A DNA stretch of 64,000 nt from Metaphire vulgaris (Eukaryota; Annelida; Clitellata; Crassiclitellata; Megascolecidae), in NCBI GenBank assembly GCA_018105865.1, contig CM030862.1, forward strand, positions 12,038,474 to 12,102,473. Direction: 5' to 3'. Every line of letters starts with the position of its first letter. Within the stretch, counting starts at the first letter, position 1. Of this stretch, positions 37,378 through 51,891 are shown in pieces. The notes beneath the pieces are model-generated. The model made no database searches. It was given only the letters and a program-made list of their open reading frames with translations, and was not told where the DNA came from. A program made the position numbers and the translations under genes.

Positions 37378-37940
37378 CAGAAATCTGTTCTCTGTCAAAT
37401 GTCTAAAAAATCGAACGAGAGATACGAAGGGGTTTAAGAGAGCTGGTTTCTTGAATGACAAGTTCTATAGACCACAAAAAATATTATACAATTGATACCC
37501 TGTTTGACATTGGACAATGCAAGGATTAGTGCTACAGTAGGCTATAGGTATGCAAAATTCAGACGAGTGATGAAACAAATTAAAACAACATTTTCAGATA
37601 GTGTCGTTTCAAATGGCTCACCATTTTTCGGGGCATTTCAAATGCTTTAGAATAAAATTGAGGCAGAATGTATTGACAATTCTAGTACGGTTTGACTCTG
37701 CTAAGCTGGGGACACACGAAAATGTGGTTTTAATTTGTTTCATCACTCTTCTGAATTTTGCATATCTATAGCATACTGTGGCGCAAATCCTTGCATTGTC
37801 ATATGTCAAACAGGGTATCAATTATATATTGTTTTTGTGGTCTATGGTCTAGAGAACTTGTCATACAAGAAACCAGCTCTCTTAAACCCTTTCATATCTC
37901 TCCTTCGATTTTTAAACATTTGACAGAGAACAGATTTCTG
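37378..37940. repeat. Palindromic module 5
   Basis: Same structure, with AGCATACTG in place of AGCCTACTG in the right arm. Confidence 0.9.
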
Positions 37941-40000
37941 AAAGACTTTGTTTAGTATCGTTTCAAATGGCTCACCATTTTTCGGGCCATACAAAGTAAG
38001 GCGATCAAGGGAAGAGCCGAGTATTAAGATATATGGTTGATTATAGGTCTACAACAGGATTTATAGATATGAAAACGAGTTTCATAATTAATTCGCTGTG
38101 TGTGAGTGAAGCCAATTGAAGGCCTGTTGGACCTAGATAATCAAACATCTAATCGATTTCAAGAAATTCCTCCGCAAAATCCATATTTTCCTGTTGTTCC
38201 TTCTTAGTTGCTTTGAGCAGTGAAGACTAATCGGTGATGTCATGCTCAGTTTCGATCTAGAGGGTTCGAAATAGAGCACAGCCAACCATTTCATACTACA
38301 CACTATAACGCCAATGACTGTACGAAAACGAGGGACATCAACTAAATGAAAGTCCTGGCGATTATCCGACGGAATGCCTAGTAGGGCGATCAAGGGAAGA
38401 GCCGCGTATATAGATATCTGGTTGATGATATATAGGCCTACAACAGGATTTATAGATATGAAAACGAGTTTTATAATTAATTCGCTGTGTGTGAGTGAAG
38501 CCAATTGAAGGCCTGTTGGACTTATATAAGCAAACGCCCAATCGATTTCAAGAAATTCTCCAACAAAATCCATATTTTCCTGTTGTTCCTTCTTAGTTGC
38601 TTTGACCAGTGAAGACTAATCGGTGATGTCATGCTCAGTTTCGATCTAGAAGGTTCGAAATAGAAATCAGCCATTTCATACTACACACTAACGCCAATGA
38701 CTGTACGAGAACGAGGGACATCAACTAAATGAAAGTCCTGGCGATTATCTGGCGGAATGCCTAGTAGGGCGATCAAGGGAAGAGCCGCGTATTAAGATAT
38801 ATGGTTGATGATATATAGACCTACAACAGGATTTATAAATATGAAAACGAGTTTTTTAATTAATTAGCTGTATGTGAGTGAAGCCAATTGAAAGCCTGTT
38901 GGACCTATATAAGCAAACGTCTAATCGCTTTCAAGAAATTCTCCAACAAAATTCACATTTGATATAGCAATAATCCTTGCATTGTCCAATGTCAAACAGG
39001 GTATCAATAATATACTATTTTTGTTGTCTATAGAACTTGTCATACAAGAAACCATCTCTCTTAAACCCCTTTGTATCTATCCTTCAATTTTTAGACATTT
39101 GACAGAGAACAGATTTCTGAAAGACTTTGTATAGTATCGTTTCAAATGGCTCATCATTTTTTGGGGCATTTCGAATGTTCTAGAATAAAATTGTGGCAGA
39201 ATATATTGACAATTCTAGTACGTGTTGACTCAGCTAAGCTGGGGACACAAGAAAATGTGGTTTTAATTTTGCATTATTAGCATTTTGGAATAATGAGGGT
39301 TGTCATGGATGAGCCGTTTTAAATACAGACGGGGATGGCCCATGTTTGCAATAGCGATTGATATCGATGTAGTAATGGATGCTAAAGATAGTGGCTGAAT
39401 ATGGTGCTTGAATTCTATCTATAACATGATGAAATAACTTTCAAATGTGCGGTTGTGTTTGTTCAAATACTCTGCATTATTAGCATTATGGAACATCGGA
39501 GCTTGTCAAGCTGGAGGGGCTCTAAATACATAAGGTGATAGCCTAAGTTTACAATATCGATTGATATCGATATAGTAAAGAATGCTAAAGACAGTATCTC
39601 AATACAGTGCTTGAAATCGATCTCTAACAAGACTAAATAAGTTTCAAAAATGCGGTTGAATTTGCACAAATCCTGTGCATTATTAGCATTATGGAATAAC
39701 GAGGGTTGTCATGGATGAGCCGTTTTAAATGCAGACGGTGATGGCCCATGTTTGCAATAGCGATTGATATCAATGTAGTAATGGATGCTAAAGATAGTGG
39801 CTGAATATGGTGCTTGAATTCTATCTATAACATGATGAAATAACTTTCAAATGTGCGGTGATGTTTGTTCAAATACTCTGCATTATTAGCATTATGGAAT
39901 ATCGGTGCTTGTCAAGCTGGAGGGGCTCTAAATACATAAGGTGATGGCCTAAGTTTACAATAGCGATTGATGTCGATGTAGTAAGGAATGCTAAAGACAG

Positions 40001-40100
40001 NNNNNNNNNNNNNNNNNNNNNNNNNNNNNNNNNNNNNNNNNNNNNNNNNNNNNNNNNNNNNNNNNNNNNNNNNNNNNNNNNNNNNNNNNNNNNNNNNNNN
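40001..40100. other. Assembly gap (100 N)
   Basis: Exactly 100 N inside the ~200-bp units of the array, a conventional placeholder, so true spacing here is unknown. Confidence 1.
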
Positions 40101-40491
40101 TTTTGGAATAATGAGGGTTGTCATGGATGAGCCGTTTTAAATGCAGACGGGGATGGCCCATGTTTGCAATAGCGATTGATATCAATGTAGTAATGGATGC
40201 TAAAGATAGTGGCTGAATATGGTGCTTGAATTCTATCTATAACATGACGAAATAACTTTCAAATATGCAGTTGTGTTTGTTCAAATACTCTGCATTATTA
40301 GCATTATGGAATATCGGTGCTTGTCAAGCTGGAGGGGCTCTAAATACATAAGGTGATGGCCTAAGTTTACAATAGCGATTGATGTCGATGTAGTAAGGAA
40401 TGCTAAAGACAGTATCTCAATATAGTGCTTGAAATCGATCTCCAACAGGACTAAATAAGTTTCAAAAATGTGGTTTAATTTGCACAAATAT

Positions 40492-41054
40492 CAGAAATCT
40501 GTTCTCTGTCAAATGTCTAAAAAATCGAACGAGAGATACGAAGGGGTTTAGAGAGCTGGTTTCTTGAATGACAAGTTCTATAGACCACAAAAAATATTAT
40601 ACAATTGATACCCTGTTTGACATTGGACAATGCAAGGATTAGTGCTACAGTAGGCTATAGATATGCAAAATTCAGACGAGTGATGAAACAAATTAAAACA
40701 ACATTTTCAGATAGTGTCGTTTCAAATGGCTCACCATTTTTCGGGGCATTTCAGATGCTTTAGAATAAAATTGAGGCAGAATGTATTGACAATTCTAGTA
40801 CGGTTTGACTCTGCTAAGCTGGGGACACACGAAAATGTGGTTTTAATTTGTTTCATCACTCTTCTGAATTTTGCATATCTATAGCCTACTGTGGCGCAAA
40901 TCCTTGCATTGTCATATGTCAAACAGGGTATCAATTATATATTGTTTTTGTGGTCTATGGTCTAGAGAACTTGTCATACAAGAAACCAGCTCTCTTAAAC
41001 CCTTTCATATCTCTCCTCTCGATTTTTAAACATTTGACAGAGAACAGATTTCTG
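40492..41054. repeat. Palindromic module 6
   Basis: Same structure. It is followed by a unique 9-bp insertion at 41109-41117. Confidence 0.9.
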
Positions 41055-42131
41055 AAAGACTTTGTTTAGTATCGTTTCAAATGGCTCACCATTTTTCGGG
41101 CCATACAACTGTACTATAGTAAGGCGATCAAGGGAAGAGCCGAGTATTAAGATATATGGTTGATTATAGGTCTACAACAGGATTTATAGATATGAAAACG
41201 AGTTTCATAATTAATTCGCTGTGTGTGAGTGAAGCCAATTGAAGGCCTGTTGGACCTAGATAATCAAACATCTAATCGATTTCAAGAAATTCCTCCGCAA
41301 AATCCATATTTTCCTGTTGTTCCTTCTTAGTTGCTTTGACCAGTGAAGACTAATCGGTGATGTCATGCTCAGTTTCGATCTAGAGGGTTCGAAATAGAGC
41401 ACAGCCAACCATTTCATACTACACACTATAACGCCAATGACTGTACGAAAACGAGGGACATCAACTAAATGAAAGTCCTGGCGATTATCCGACGGAATGC
41501 CTAGTAGGGCGATCAAGGGAAGAGCCGCGTATATAGATATCTGGTTAATGATATATAGGCCTACAACAGGATTTATAGATATGAAAACGAGTTTTATAAT
41601 TAATTCGCTGTGTGTGAGTGAAGCCAATTGAAGGCCTGTTGGACTTATATAAGCAAACGCCCAATCGATTTCAAGAAATTCTCCAACAAAATCCATATTT
41701 TCCTGTTGTTCCTTCTTAGTTGCTTTGACCAGTGAAGACTAATCGGTGATGTCATGCTCAGTTTCGATCTAGAGGGTTCGAAATAGAGCACAGCAAACCA
41801 TTTCATACTACACACTATAACGTCAATGACTGTACGAGAACGAGTGACATCAACTAAATGAAAGTCCTGGCGATTATCCGACGGAATGCCTAGTAGGGCG
41901 ATCAAGGGAAGAGCCGCGTATATAGATATCTGGTTGATGATATATAGGCCTACAACAGGATTTATAGATATGAAAACGAGTTTTATAATTAATTCGCTGT
42001 GTGTGAGTGAAGCCAATTGAAGGCCTGTTGGACTTATATAAGCAAACGCCCAATCGATTTCAAGAAATTCTCCAACAAAATCCATATTTTCCTGTTGTTC
42101 CTTCTTAGTTGCTTTGACCAGTGAAGACTAA

Positions 42132-43328
42132 TAGTTCAGTGGCTAAAGTCCATAAAAGCCAAGAATCGTTCACTTCTGGATAAAAGCATGCCCCTTGGCA
42201 CAGTTATAGGGTACATGGCCCAGAACAATTTCCCCAATGGATGCACAAGTTTTTGTTATCTCTTACCAAGCAATTTGGCACCATAAATTCTCTTGATAAT
42301 TTGTAAAAAAAATTCCGCTTGATCTGCAGTACGTAGACAATCGACAATCGATACAGTGCCAAATAAACAATACTAAGTAATAATAATAATATTGTGCTTA
42401 TAGAGTGTACAGATATGAATATTATCATTTCATGTCGCTTTTACTGCGAAACTAAAATACGAAAAGGGTTATTTTCAGCATCAAATCAAAACGCTTTTGA
42501 ATAAAATCGGACGCCACCATCTCAGATTGTGATGAAAACTGGCATAATTGTTCATACCCATGAGCAATGTCGCCAATAGCATTCTCTGTAGATAAAAATG
42601 TCCTTAAAAATGTTCAATTTACGCATTAGAGAATATCTCAGGCAAAATTCTGAATGCCAAGAACTTTTGATATACATGAGATAGTGGCCTAATTTTTGAA
42701 AAAACTTGATTAGCTGGTGGTCTTCACTTCTCTGTCAAAAGTTCTAGCCATTCATACGTCTGCCAATATCACTCTCTGTAGTTTATAAATGTCCTTTAAA
42801 ATGTCCAATTTACGCATTAGAGAATAGCACAGGCAAAATTCTCAATGACAAGAACTTTTGATCTACAAGAGATAATGGCCTAATTTTTGAAAAAACTTGA
42901 TTAGCTGGTGCTCTTCACTTCTCTGCAAAAGTGCTAGCCATTCATACGTCTGCCAATATCACTCTCTGTAGTTTATAAATGTCCTTTAAAATGTCCAATT
43001 TACGCATTAGAGAATAGCACAGACAAAATTCTGAATGCCAAGCACTTTGATATAAAACTAGAGAGAATGGTATTGGCAGACGTGTGAATGGCTAGCACTT
43101 TTCATTTCCCTACCCTATCACACGGGGTACCCCTACCCCTAGCCCTATGGGAACCACTACCCCTAGGGGTACCCCTACCTCTAGTCATACCCCTAGGTGT
43201 ACCCCTACCCTTAAGTTTACTCGAATGCCTCTGGACAGAACGTTACTAAATTATAAGAAGTGTCAATGTTCAAAATTTCATGCTTTTATCCACAAAATGA
43301 ACAATCATACGGCTTATCAACTGTACTA
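42132..43328. mobile_element. 1.19-kb non-autonomous element, copy 2
   Basis: The left junction is identical to copy 1. The right junction is instead TACTA|TAGTAGGGCGATC, in another part of the monomer, so the two flanks do not come from one insertion site. Confidence 0.65.
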
Positions 43329-44483
43329 TAGTAGGGCGATCAAGGGAAGAGTCGCGTATTAAGATATATTATTGATTATAGGTCTACAACAGGATTTATA
43401 GATATGAAAATGAGTTTTATAATTAATTCGCTGTGTGTGAGTGAAGCCAATTGAAGGTATTTTGTACTTAGATAATCAAACATCTAATCGATTTCAAGAA
43501 ATTCTCCAACAAAATCCACATTTTCCTCTTGTTCCTTCTTAGTTGCTTTGACCAGTGAAGACTAATCGGAAATATCATGCTCAGTTTCGATCTAGAAGGT
43601 TCGAAATAGAAATGTGCCATTTCATACTACACACACACGCCAATGACTGTACGAGAACGAGGGACATCAACTAAAATGAAAGTCCTGGCGAATATCTGGC
43701 GGAATGCCTAGTAGGGCGATCAAGGGAAGAGCCGCGTATTAGATATCTGGCTGATGATATATAGGCCTACAACAGGATTTATAGATATGAAAACGAGTTT
43801 TATAATTAATTCGCTGTGTGTGAATGAAGCCAATTAAAGGTATCTTGGACCTAGATAATCAAACTTCTAATCGATTTCAAGAAATTCCTCCACAAGTTCC
43901 ACATTTTCCTCTTGTTCCTTCTTAGTTGCTTTGACCAGTGAAGACTAATCGGTAATATCATGCTCAGTTTCGATCTTAAAGGTTCAAGCAATAATAAGAG
44001 CGTTCAAAATGCCACAAAATGGTGAGCCTAATGAAGTACAGCAAGCTATAGATATACAACAATTCAGAGGAGTTTGAAACGAATTAAAACCACATTTTCT
44101 TGTGTCCCCATCTTTAATGAGTAAAATAGTTCCGGGATAATCAGTATATTCCATCTCAATTTTATTCTAGACCGTTATAAATGCCACAAAATGGTGAGCC
44201 TTATGAAGTACAGCAAGCTATAGATATACAACAATTCAGAGGAGTTTGAAACGAATTAAAACCACATATTCTTGTGTCCCCATCTTCAATGCGTCAAATC
44301 ATTTTGGAATTGTCAATATATTATATCTCAATTTTATTCTAGTAATAACAACAACAACAACAACAATAATAATAATAATAAATAATAATAATAATAATTC
44401 AGATTGAAAGTCGTTTACGACAGTATGGAGCACTACTAAGAAAAAAGGCGCACTGCGCCGTAAAAAAGGAGCACTGCGCCTTA
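43329..44483. repeat. Diverged monomers and inverted ~330-bp-block copies between elements 2 and 3
   Basis: Two 389-bp-type monomers visibly more diverged than the array (43329-43990), two tandem ~165-bp copies with CCACAAAATGGTGAGCCT (about 44010 and 44170), an AAC/AAT tract (44345-44397) and two short AGGCGCACTGCGCC-like palindromes (44446-44481). Confidence 0.7.
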
Positions 44484-45679
44484 TAGTTCAGTGGCTAAAG
44501 TCCATAAAAGCCAAGAATCGTTCACTTCTGGATAAAAGCATGCCACTTGGCACAGTTATAGGGTACATGGCCCAGAACAATTTCCCCAATGGATGCACAA
44601 GTTTTTGTTATCTCTTACCAAGCAATTTGGCACCATAAATTCTCTTGATAATTTGTAAAAAAAATTCCGCTTGATCTGCAGTACGTAGACAATCGACAAT
44701 CGATACAGTGCCAAATAAACAATACTAAGTAATAATAATAATATTGTGCTTATAGAGTGTACAGATATGAATATTATCATTTCATGTCGCTTTTACTGCG
44801 AAACTAAAATACGAAAAGGGTTATTTTCAGCATCAAATCAAAACGCTTTTGAATAAAATCGGACGCCACCATCTCAGATTGTGATGAAAACTGGCATAAT
44901 TGTTCATACCCATGAGCAATGTCGCCAATAGCATTCTCTGTAGATAAAAATGTCCTTAAAAATGTTCAATTTACGCATTAGAGAATATCTCAGGCAAAAT
45001 TCTGAATGCCAAGAACTTTTGATATACATGAGATAGTGGCCTAATTTTTGAAAAAACTTGATTAGCTGGTGGTCTTCACTTCTCTGTCAAAAGTTCTAGC
45101 CATTCATACGTCTGCCAATATCACTCTCTGTAGTTTATAAATGTCCTTTAAAATGTCCAATTTACGCTAGAGAATAGCACAGGCAAAATTCTCAATGACA
45201 AGAACTTTTGATCTACAAGAGATAATGGCCTAATTTTTGAAAAAACTTGATTAGCTGGTGCTCTTCACTTCTCTGCAAAAGTGCTAGCCATTCATACGTC
45301 TGCCAATATCACTCTCTGTAGTTTATAAATGTCCTTTAAAATGTCCAATTTACGCATTAGAGAATAGCACAGACAAAATTCTGAATGCCAAGCACTTTTG
45401 ATATAAAACTAGAGAGAATGGTATTGGCAGACGTGTGAATGGCTAGCACTTTTCATTTCCCTACCCTATCACACGGGGTACCCCTACCCCTAGCCCTATG
45501 GGTACCACTACCCCTAGGGGTACCCCTACCTCTAGTCATACCCCTAGGTGTACCCCTACCCTTAAGTTTACTCGAATGCCTCTGGACAGAACGTTACTAA
45601 ATTATAAGAAGTGTCAATGTTCAAAATTTCATGCTTTTATCCACAAAATGAACAATCATACGGCTTATCAACTGTACTA
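44484..45679. mobile_element. 1.19-kb non-autonomous element, copy 3
   Basis: The left flank GCACTGCGCCTTA is unlike copies 1, 2 and 4. The right flank TAATCGGTGATG is the standard monomer site. It may be a recombinant with copy 2. Confidence 0.65.
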
Positions 45680-47509
45680 TAATCGGTGATGTCATGCTCA
45701 GTTTCGATCTAGAAGGTTCGAAATAGAAATCAGCCATTTCATACTACACACTAACGCCAATGACTGTACGAGAACGAGGGACATCAAGTAAATGAAAGTC
45801 CTGGCGATTATCTGGCGGAATACAAAGTAAGGCGATCAAGGGAAGAACCGCGTATTAAGATATCTGGTTGATGATATATAGGCCTACAACAGCATTTATA
45901 GATATGAAAACGAGTTTTATAATTAATTCGCTGTGTGTGAGTGAAGCCAATTGAAGGCCTGTTGGACCTAGATAATCAAACATCTAATCGATTTCAAGAA
46001 ATTCCTCCGCAAAATCCATATTTTCCTGTTGTTCCTTCTTAGTTGCTTTGAGCAGTGAAGACTAATCGGTGATGTCATGCTCAGTTTCGATCTAGAGGGT
46101 TCGAAATAGAGCACAGCCAACCATTTCATACTACACACTATAACGCCAATGACTGTACGAAAACGAGGGACATCAACTAAATGAAAGTCCTGGCGATTAT
46201 CCGACGGAATGCCTAGTAGGGCGATCAAGGGAAGAGCCGCGTATATAGATATCTGGTTGATGATATATAGGCCTACAACAGGATTTATAGATATGAAAAA
46301 GGAGTTTTATAATTAATTCGCTGTGTGTGAGTGAAGCCAATTGAAGGCCTGTTGGACTTATATAAGCAAACGCCCAATCGATTTCAAGAAATTCTCCAAC
46401 AAAATCCATATTTTCCTGTTGTTCCTTCTTAGTTGCTTTGACCAGTGAAGACTAATCGGTGATGTCATGCTCAGTTTCGATCTAGAAGGTTCGAAATAGA
46501 AATCAGCCATTTCATACTACACACTAACGCCAATGACTGTACGAGAACGAGGGACATCAACTAAAATGAAAGTCCTGGCGATTATCTGGCGGAATGCCTA
46601 GTAGGGCGATCAAGGGAAGAGCCGCGTATTAAGATATATGGTTGATGATATATAGGCCTACAACAGGATTTATAAATATGAAAACGAGTTTTTAATTAAT
46701 TAGCTGTATGTGAGTGAAGCCAATTGAAAGCCTGTTGGACCTATATAAGCAAACGTCTAATCGCTTTCAAGAAGTTCTCCAACAAAATTCACTTTTGATA
46801 TAGCAATAATCCTTGCATTGTCCAATGTCAAACAGGGTATCAATAATATACTATTTTTGTTGTCTATAGAACTTGTCATACAAGAAACCATCTCTCTTAA
46901 ACCCCTTTGTATCTATCCTTCAATTTTTAGACATTTGACAGAGAACAGATTTCTGAAAGACTTTGTATAGTATCGTTTCAAATGGCTCATAATTTTTCGG
47001 GGCATTTCGAATGTTCTAGAATAAAATTGTGGCAGAATATATTGACAATTCTAGTACGTGTTGACTAAGCTAAGCTGGGGACACAAGAAAATGTGGTTTT
47101 AATTTTGCATTATTAGCATTTTGGAATAATGAGGGTTGTCATGGATGAGCCGTTTTAAATGCAGACGGTGATGGCCCATGTTTGCAATAGCGATTGATAT
47201 CGATGTAGTAATGGATGCTAAAGATAGTGGCTGAATATGGTGCTTGAATTCTATCTATAACATGACGAAATAACTTTCAAATATGCAGTTGTGTTTGTTC
47301 AAATACTCTGCATTATTAGCATTATGGAATATCGGTGCTTGTCAAGCTGGAGGGGCTCTAAATACATAAGGTGATGGCCTAAGTTTACAATAGCGATTGA
47401 TGTCGATGTAGTAAGGAATGCTAAAGACAGTATCTCAATATAGTGCTTGAAATCGATCTCCAACAGGACAAAATAAGTTTCAAAAATGTGGTTTAATTTG
47501 CACAAATAT

Positions 47510-48072
47510 CAGAAATCTGTTCTCTGTCAAATGTCTAAAAAATCGAACGAGAGATACGAAGGGGTTTAGGAGAGCTGGTTTCTTGAATGACAAGTTCTAT
47601 AGACCACAAAAAATATTATACAATTGATACCCTGTTTGACATTGGACAATGCAAGGATTAGTGCTACAGTAGGCTATAGATATGCAAAATTCAGACGAGT
47701 GATGAAACAAATTAAAACAACATTTTCAGATAGTGTCGTTTCAAATGGCTCACCATTTTTCGGGGCATTTCGAATGCTTTAGAATAAAATTGAGGCAGAA
47801 TGTATTGACAATTCTAGTACGGTTTGACTCTGCTAAGCTGGGGACACACGAAAATGTGGTTTTAATTTGTTTCATCACTCTTCTGAATTTTGCATATCTA
47901 TAGCCTACTGTGGCGCAAATCCTTGCATTGTCATATGTCAAACAGGGTATCAATTATATATTGTTTTTGTGGTCTATGGTCTAGAGAACTTGTCATACAA
48001 GAAACCAGCTCTCTTAAACCCTTTCATATCTCTCCTTCGATTTTTAAACATTTGACAGAGAACAGATTTCTG
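47510..48072. repeat. Palindromic module 7
   Basis: Same structure, with GGGGTTTAGGAG in the left arm, shared with modules 8 and 10. Confidence 0.9.
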
Positions 48073-49421
48073 AAAGACTTTGTTTAGTATCGTTTCAAAT
48101 GGCTCACCATTTTTCGGGCCATACAAAGTAAGGCGATCAAGGAAGAGCCGAGTATTAAGATATATGGTTGATTATAGGTCTACAACAGGATTTATAGATA
48201 TGAAAACGAGTTTCATAATTAATTCGCTGTGTGTGAGTGAAGCCAATTGAAGGCCTGTTGGACCTAGATAATCAAACATCTAATCGATTTCAAGAAATTC
48301 CTCCGCAAAATCCATATTTTCCTGTTGTTCCTTCTTAGTTGCTTTGACCAGTGAAGACTAATCGGTGATGTCATGCTCAGTTTCGATCTAGAGGGTTCGA
48401 AATAGAGCACAGCCAACCATTTCATACTACACACTATAACGCCAATGACTGTACGAAAACGAGGGACATCAACTAAATGAAAGTCCTGGCGATTATCCGA
48501 CGGAATGCCTAGTAGGGCGATCAAGGGAAGAGCCGCGTATTAAGATATATGGTTGATGATATATAGGCCTACAACAGGATTTATAAATATGAAAACGAGT
48601 TTTTTAATTAATTAGCTGTATGTGAGTGAAGCCAATTGAAAGCCTGTTGGACCTATATAAGCAAACGTCTAATCGCTTTCAAGAAATTCTCCAACAAAAT
48701 TCACTTTTGATATAGCAATAATCCTTGCATTGTCCAATGTCAAACAGGGTATCAATAATATACTATTTTTGTGGTCTATAGAACTTGTCATACAAGAAAC
48801 CATCTCTCTTAAACCCCTTTGTATCTATCCTTCAATTTTTAGACATTTGACAGAGAACATATTTCTGAAAGACTTTGTATAGTATCGTTTCAAATGGCTC
48901 ATCATTTTTCGGGGCATTTCGAATGTTCTAGAATAAAATTGTGGCAGAATATATTGACAATTCTAGTACATGTTGACTCAGCTAAGCTGGGGACACAAGA
49001 AAATGTGGTTTTAATTTTGCATTATTAGCATTTTGGAATAATGAGGGTTGTCATGGATGAGCCGTTTTAAATGCAGACGGTGATGGCCCATGTTTGCAAT
49101 AGCGATTGATATCGATGTAGCAATGGATGCTAAAGATAGTGGCTGAATATGGTGCTTGAATTCGATATATATCATGATGAAATAACTTTCAAATGTGCGG
49201 TTGTGTTTGTTCAAATACTCTGCATTATTAGCATTATGGAATATCGGTGCTTGTCAAGCTGGAGGGGCTCTAAATACATAAGGTGATGGCCTAAGTTTAC
49301 AATAGCGATTGATGTCGATGTAGTAAGGAATGCTAAAGACAGTATCTCAATATAGTGCTTGAAATCGATCTCCAACAGGACAAAATAAGTTTCAAAAATG
49401 TGGTTTAATTTGCACAAATAT

Positions 49422-49984
49422 CAGAAATCTGTTCTCTGTCAAATGTCTAAAAAATCGAACGAGAGATACGAAGGGGTTTAGGAGAGCTGGTTTCTTGAAT
49501 GACAAGTTCTATAGACCACAAAAAATATTATACAATTGATACCCTGTTTGACATTGGACAATGCAAGGATTAGTGCTACAGTAGGCTATAGATATGCAAA
49601 ATTCAGACGAGTGATGAAACAAATTAAAACAACATTTTCAGATAGTGTCGTTTCAAATGGCTCACCATTTTTCGGGGCATTTCGAATGCTTTAGAATAAA
49701 ATTGAGGCAGAATGTATTGACAATTCTAGTACGGTTTGACTCTGCTAAGCTGGGGACACACGAAAATGTGGTTTTAATTTGTTTCATCACTCTTCTGAAT
49801 TTTGCATATCTATAGCCTACTGAGGCGCAAATCCTTGCATTGTCATATGTCAAACAGGGTATCAATTATATATTGTTTTTGTGGTCTATGGTCTAGAGAA
49901 CTTGTCATACAAGAAACCAGCTCTCTTAAACCCTTTCATATCTCTCCTTCGATTTTTAAACATTTGACAGAGAACAGATTTCTG
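49422..49984. repeat. Palindromic module 8
   Basis: Same structure, with CTGAGGCGC for CTGTGGCGC in the right arm. Confidence 0.9.
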
Positions 49985-51328
49985 AAAGACTTTGTTTAGT
50001 ATCGTTTCAAATGGCTCACCATTTTTCGGGCCATACGAAGTAAGGCGATCAAGGGAAGAGCCGAATATTAAGATATATGGTTGATTATAGGTATACAACA
50101 GGATTTATAGATATGAAAACGAGTTTCATAATTAATTCGCTGTGTGTGAGTGAAGCCAATTGAAGGCCTGTTGGACCTAGATAATCAAACATCTAATCGA
50201 TTTCAAGAAATTCCTCCGCAAAATCCATATTTTCCTGTTGTTCCTTCTTAGTTGCTTTGACCAGTGAAGACTAATCGGTGATGTCATGCTCAGTTTCGAT
50301 CTAGAAGGTTCGAAATAGAAATCAGCCATTTCATACTAAACACTAACGCCAATGACTGTACGAGAACGAGGGACATCAACTAAATGAAAGTCCTGGCGAT
50401 TATCTGGCGGAATGCCTAGTAGGGCGATCAAGGGAAGAGCCGCGTATTAAGATATATGGTTGATGATATATAGGCCTACAACAGGATTTATAAATATGAA
50501 AACGAGTTTTTTAATTAATTAGCTGTATGTGAGTGAAGCCAATTGAAAGCCTGTTGGACCTATATAAGCAAAACGTCTAATCGCTTTCAAGAAATTCTCC
50601 AACAAAATTCACTTTGATATAGCAATAATCCTTGCATTGTCCAATGTCAAACAGGGTATCAATAATATACTATTTTTGTGGTCTATAGAACTTGTCATAC
50701 AAGAAACCATCTCTCTTAAACCCCTTTGTATCTATCCTTCAATTTTTAGACATTTGACAGAGAACATATTTCTGAAAGACTTTGTATAGTATCGTTTCAA
50801 ATGGCTCATCATTTTTCGGGGCATTTCGAATGTTCTAGAATAAAATTGTGGCAGAATATATTGACAATTCTAGTACGTGTTGACTAAGCTAAGCTGGGGA
50901 CACAAGAAAATGTGGTTTTAATTTTGCATTATTAGCATTTTGGAATAATGAGGGTTGTCATGGATGAGCCGTTTTAAATGCAGACGGTGATGGCCCATGT
51001 TTGCAATAGCGATTGATATCGATGTAGTAATGGATGCTAAAGATAGTGGCTGAATATGGTGCTTGAATTCGATATATATCATGATGAAATAACTTTCAAA
51101 TGTGCGGTTGTGTTTGTTCAAATACTCTGCATTATTAGCATTATGGAATATCGGTGCTTGTCAAGCTGGAGGGGCTCTAAATACATAAGGTGATGGCCTA
51201 AGTTTACAATAGCGATTGATGTCGATGTAGTAAGGAATGCTAAAGACAGTATCTCAATATAGTGCTTGAAATCGATCTCCAACAGGACAAAATAAGTTTC
51301 AAAAATGTGGTTTAATTTGCACAAATAT

Positions 51329-51891
51329 CAGAAATCTGTTCTCTGTCAAATGTCTAAAAAATCGAACGAGAGATACGAAGGGGTTTAAGAGAGCTGGTTT
51401 CTTGAATGACAAGTTCTATAGACCACAAAAAATATTATACAATTGATACCCTGTTTGACATTGGACAATGCAAGGATTAGTGCTACAGTAGGCTATAGAT
51501 ATGCAAAATTCAGACGAGTGATGAAACAAATTAAAACAACATTTTCAGATAGTGTCGTTTCAAATGGCTCACCATTTTTCGGGGCATTTCGAATGCTTTA
51601 GAATAAAATTGAGGCAGAATGTATTGACAATTCTAGTACGGTTTGACTCTGCTAAGCTGGGGACACACGAAAATGTGGTTTTAATTTGTTTCATCACTCT
51701 TCTGAATTTTGCATATCTATAGCCTACTGTGGCGCAAATCCTTGCATTGTCATATGTCAAACAGGGTATCAATTATATATTGTTTTTGTGGTCTATGGTC
51801 TAGAGAACTTGTCATACAAGAAACCAGCTCTCTTAAACCCTTTCATATCTCTCCTTCGATTTTTAAACATTTGACAGAGAACAGATTTCTG
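51329..51891. repeat. Palindromic module 9
   Basis: Same structure as module 1, with CTATAGATATGC in the left arm as in later copies. Confidence 0.9.
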
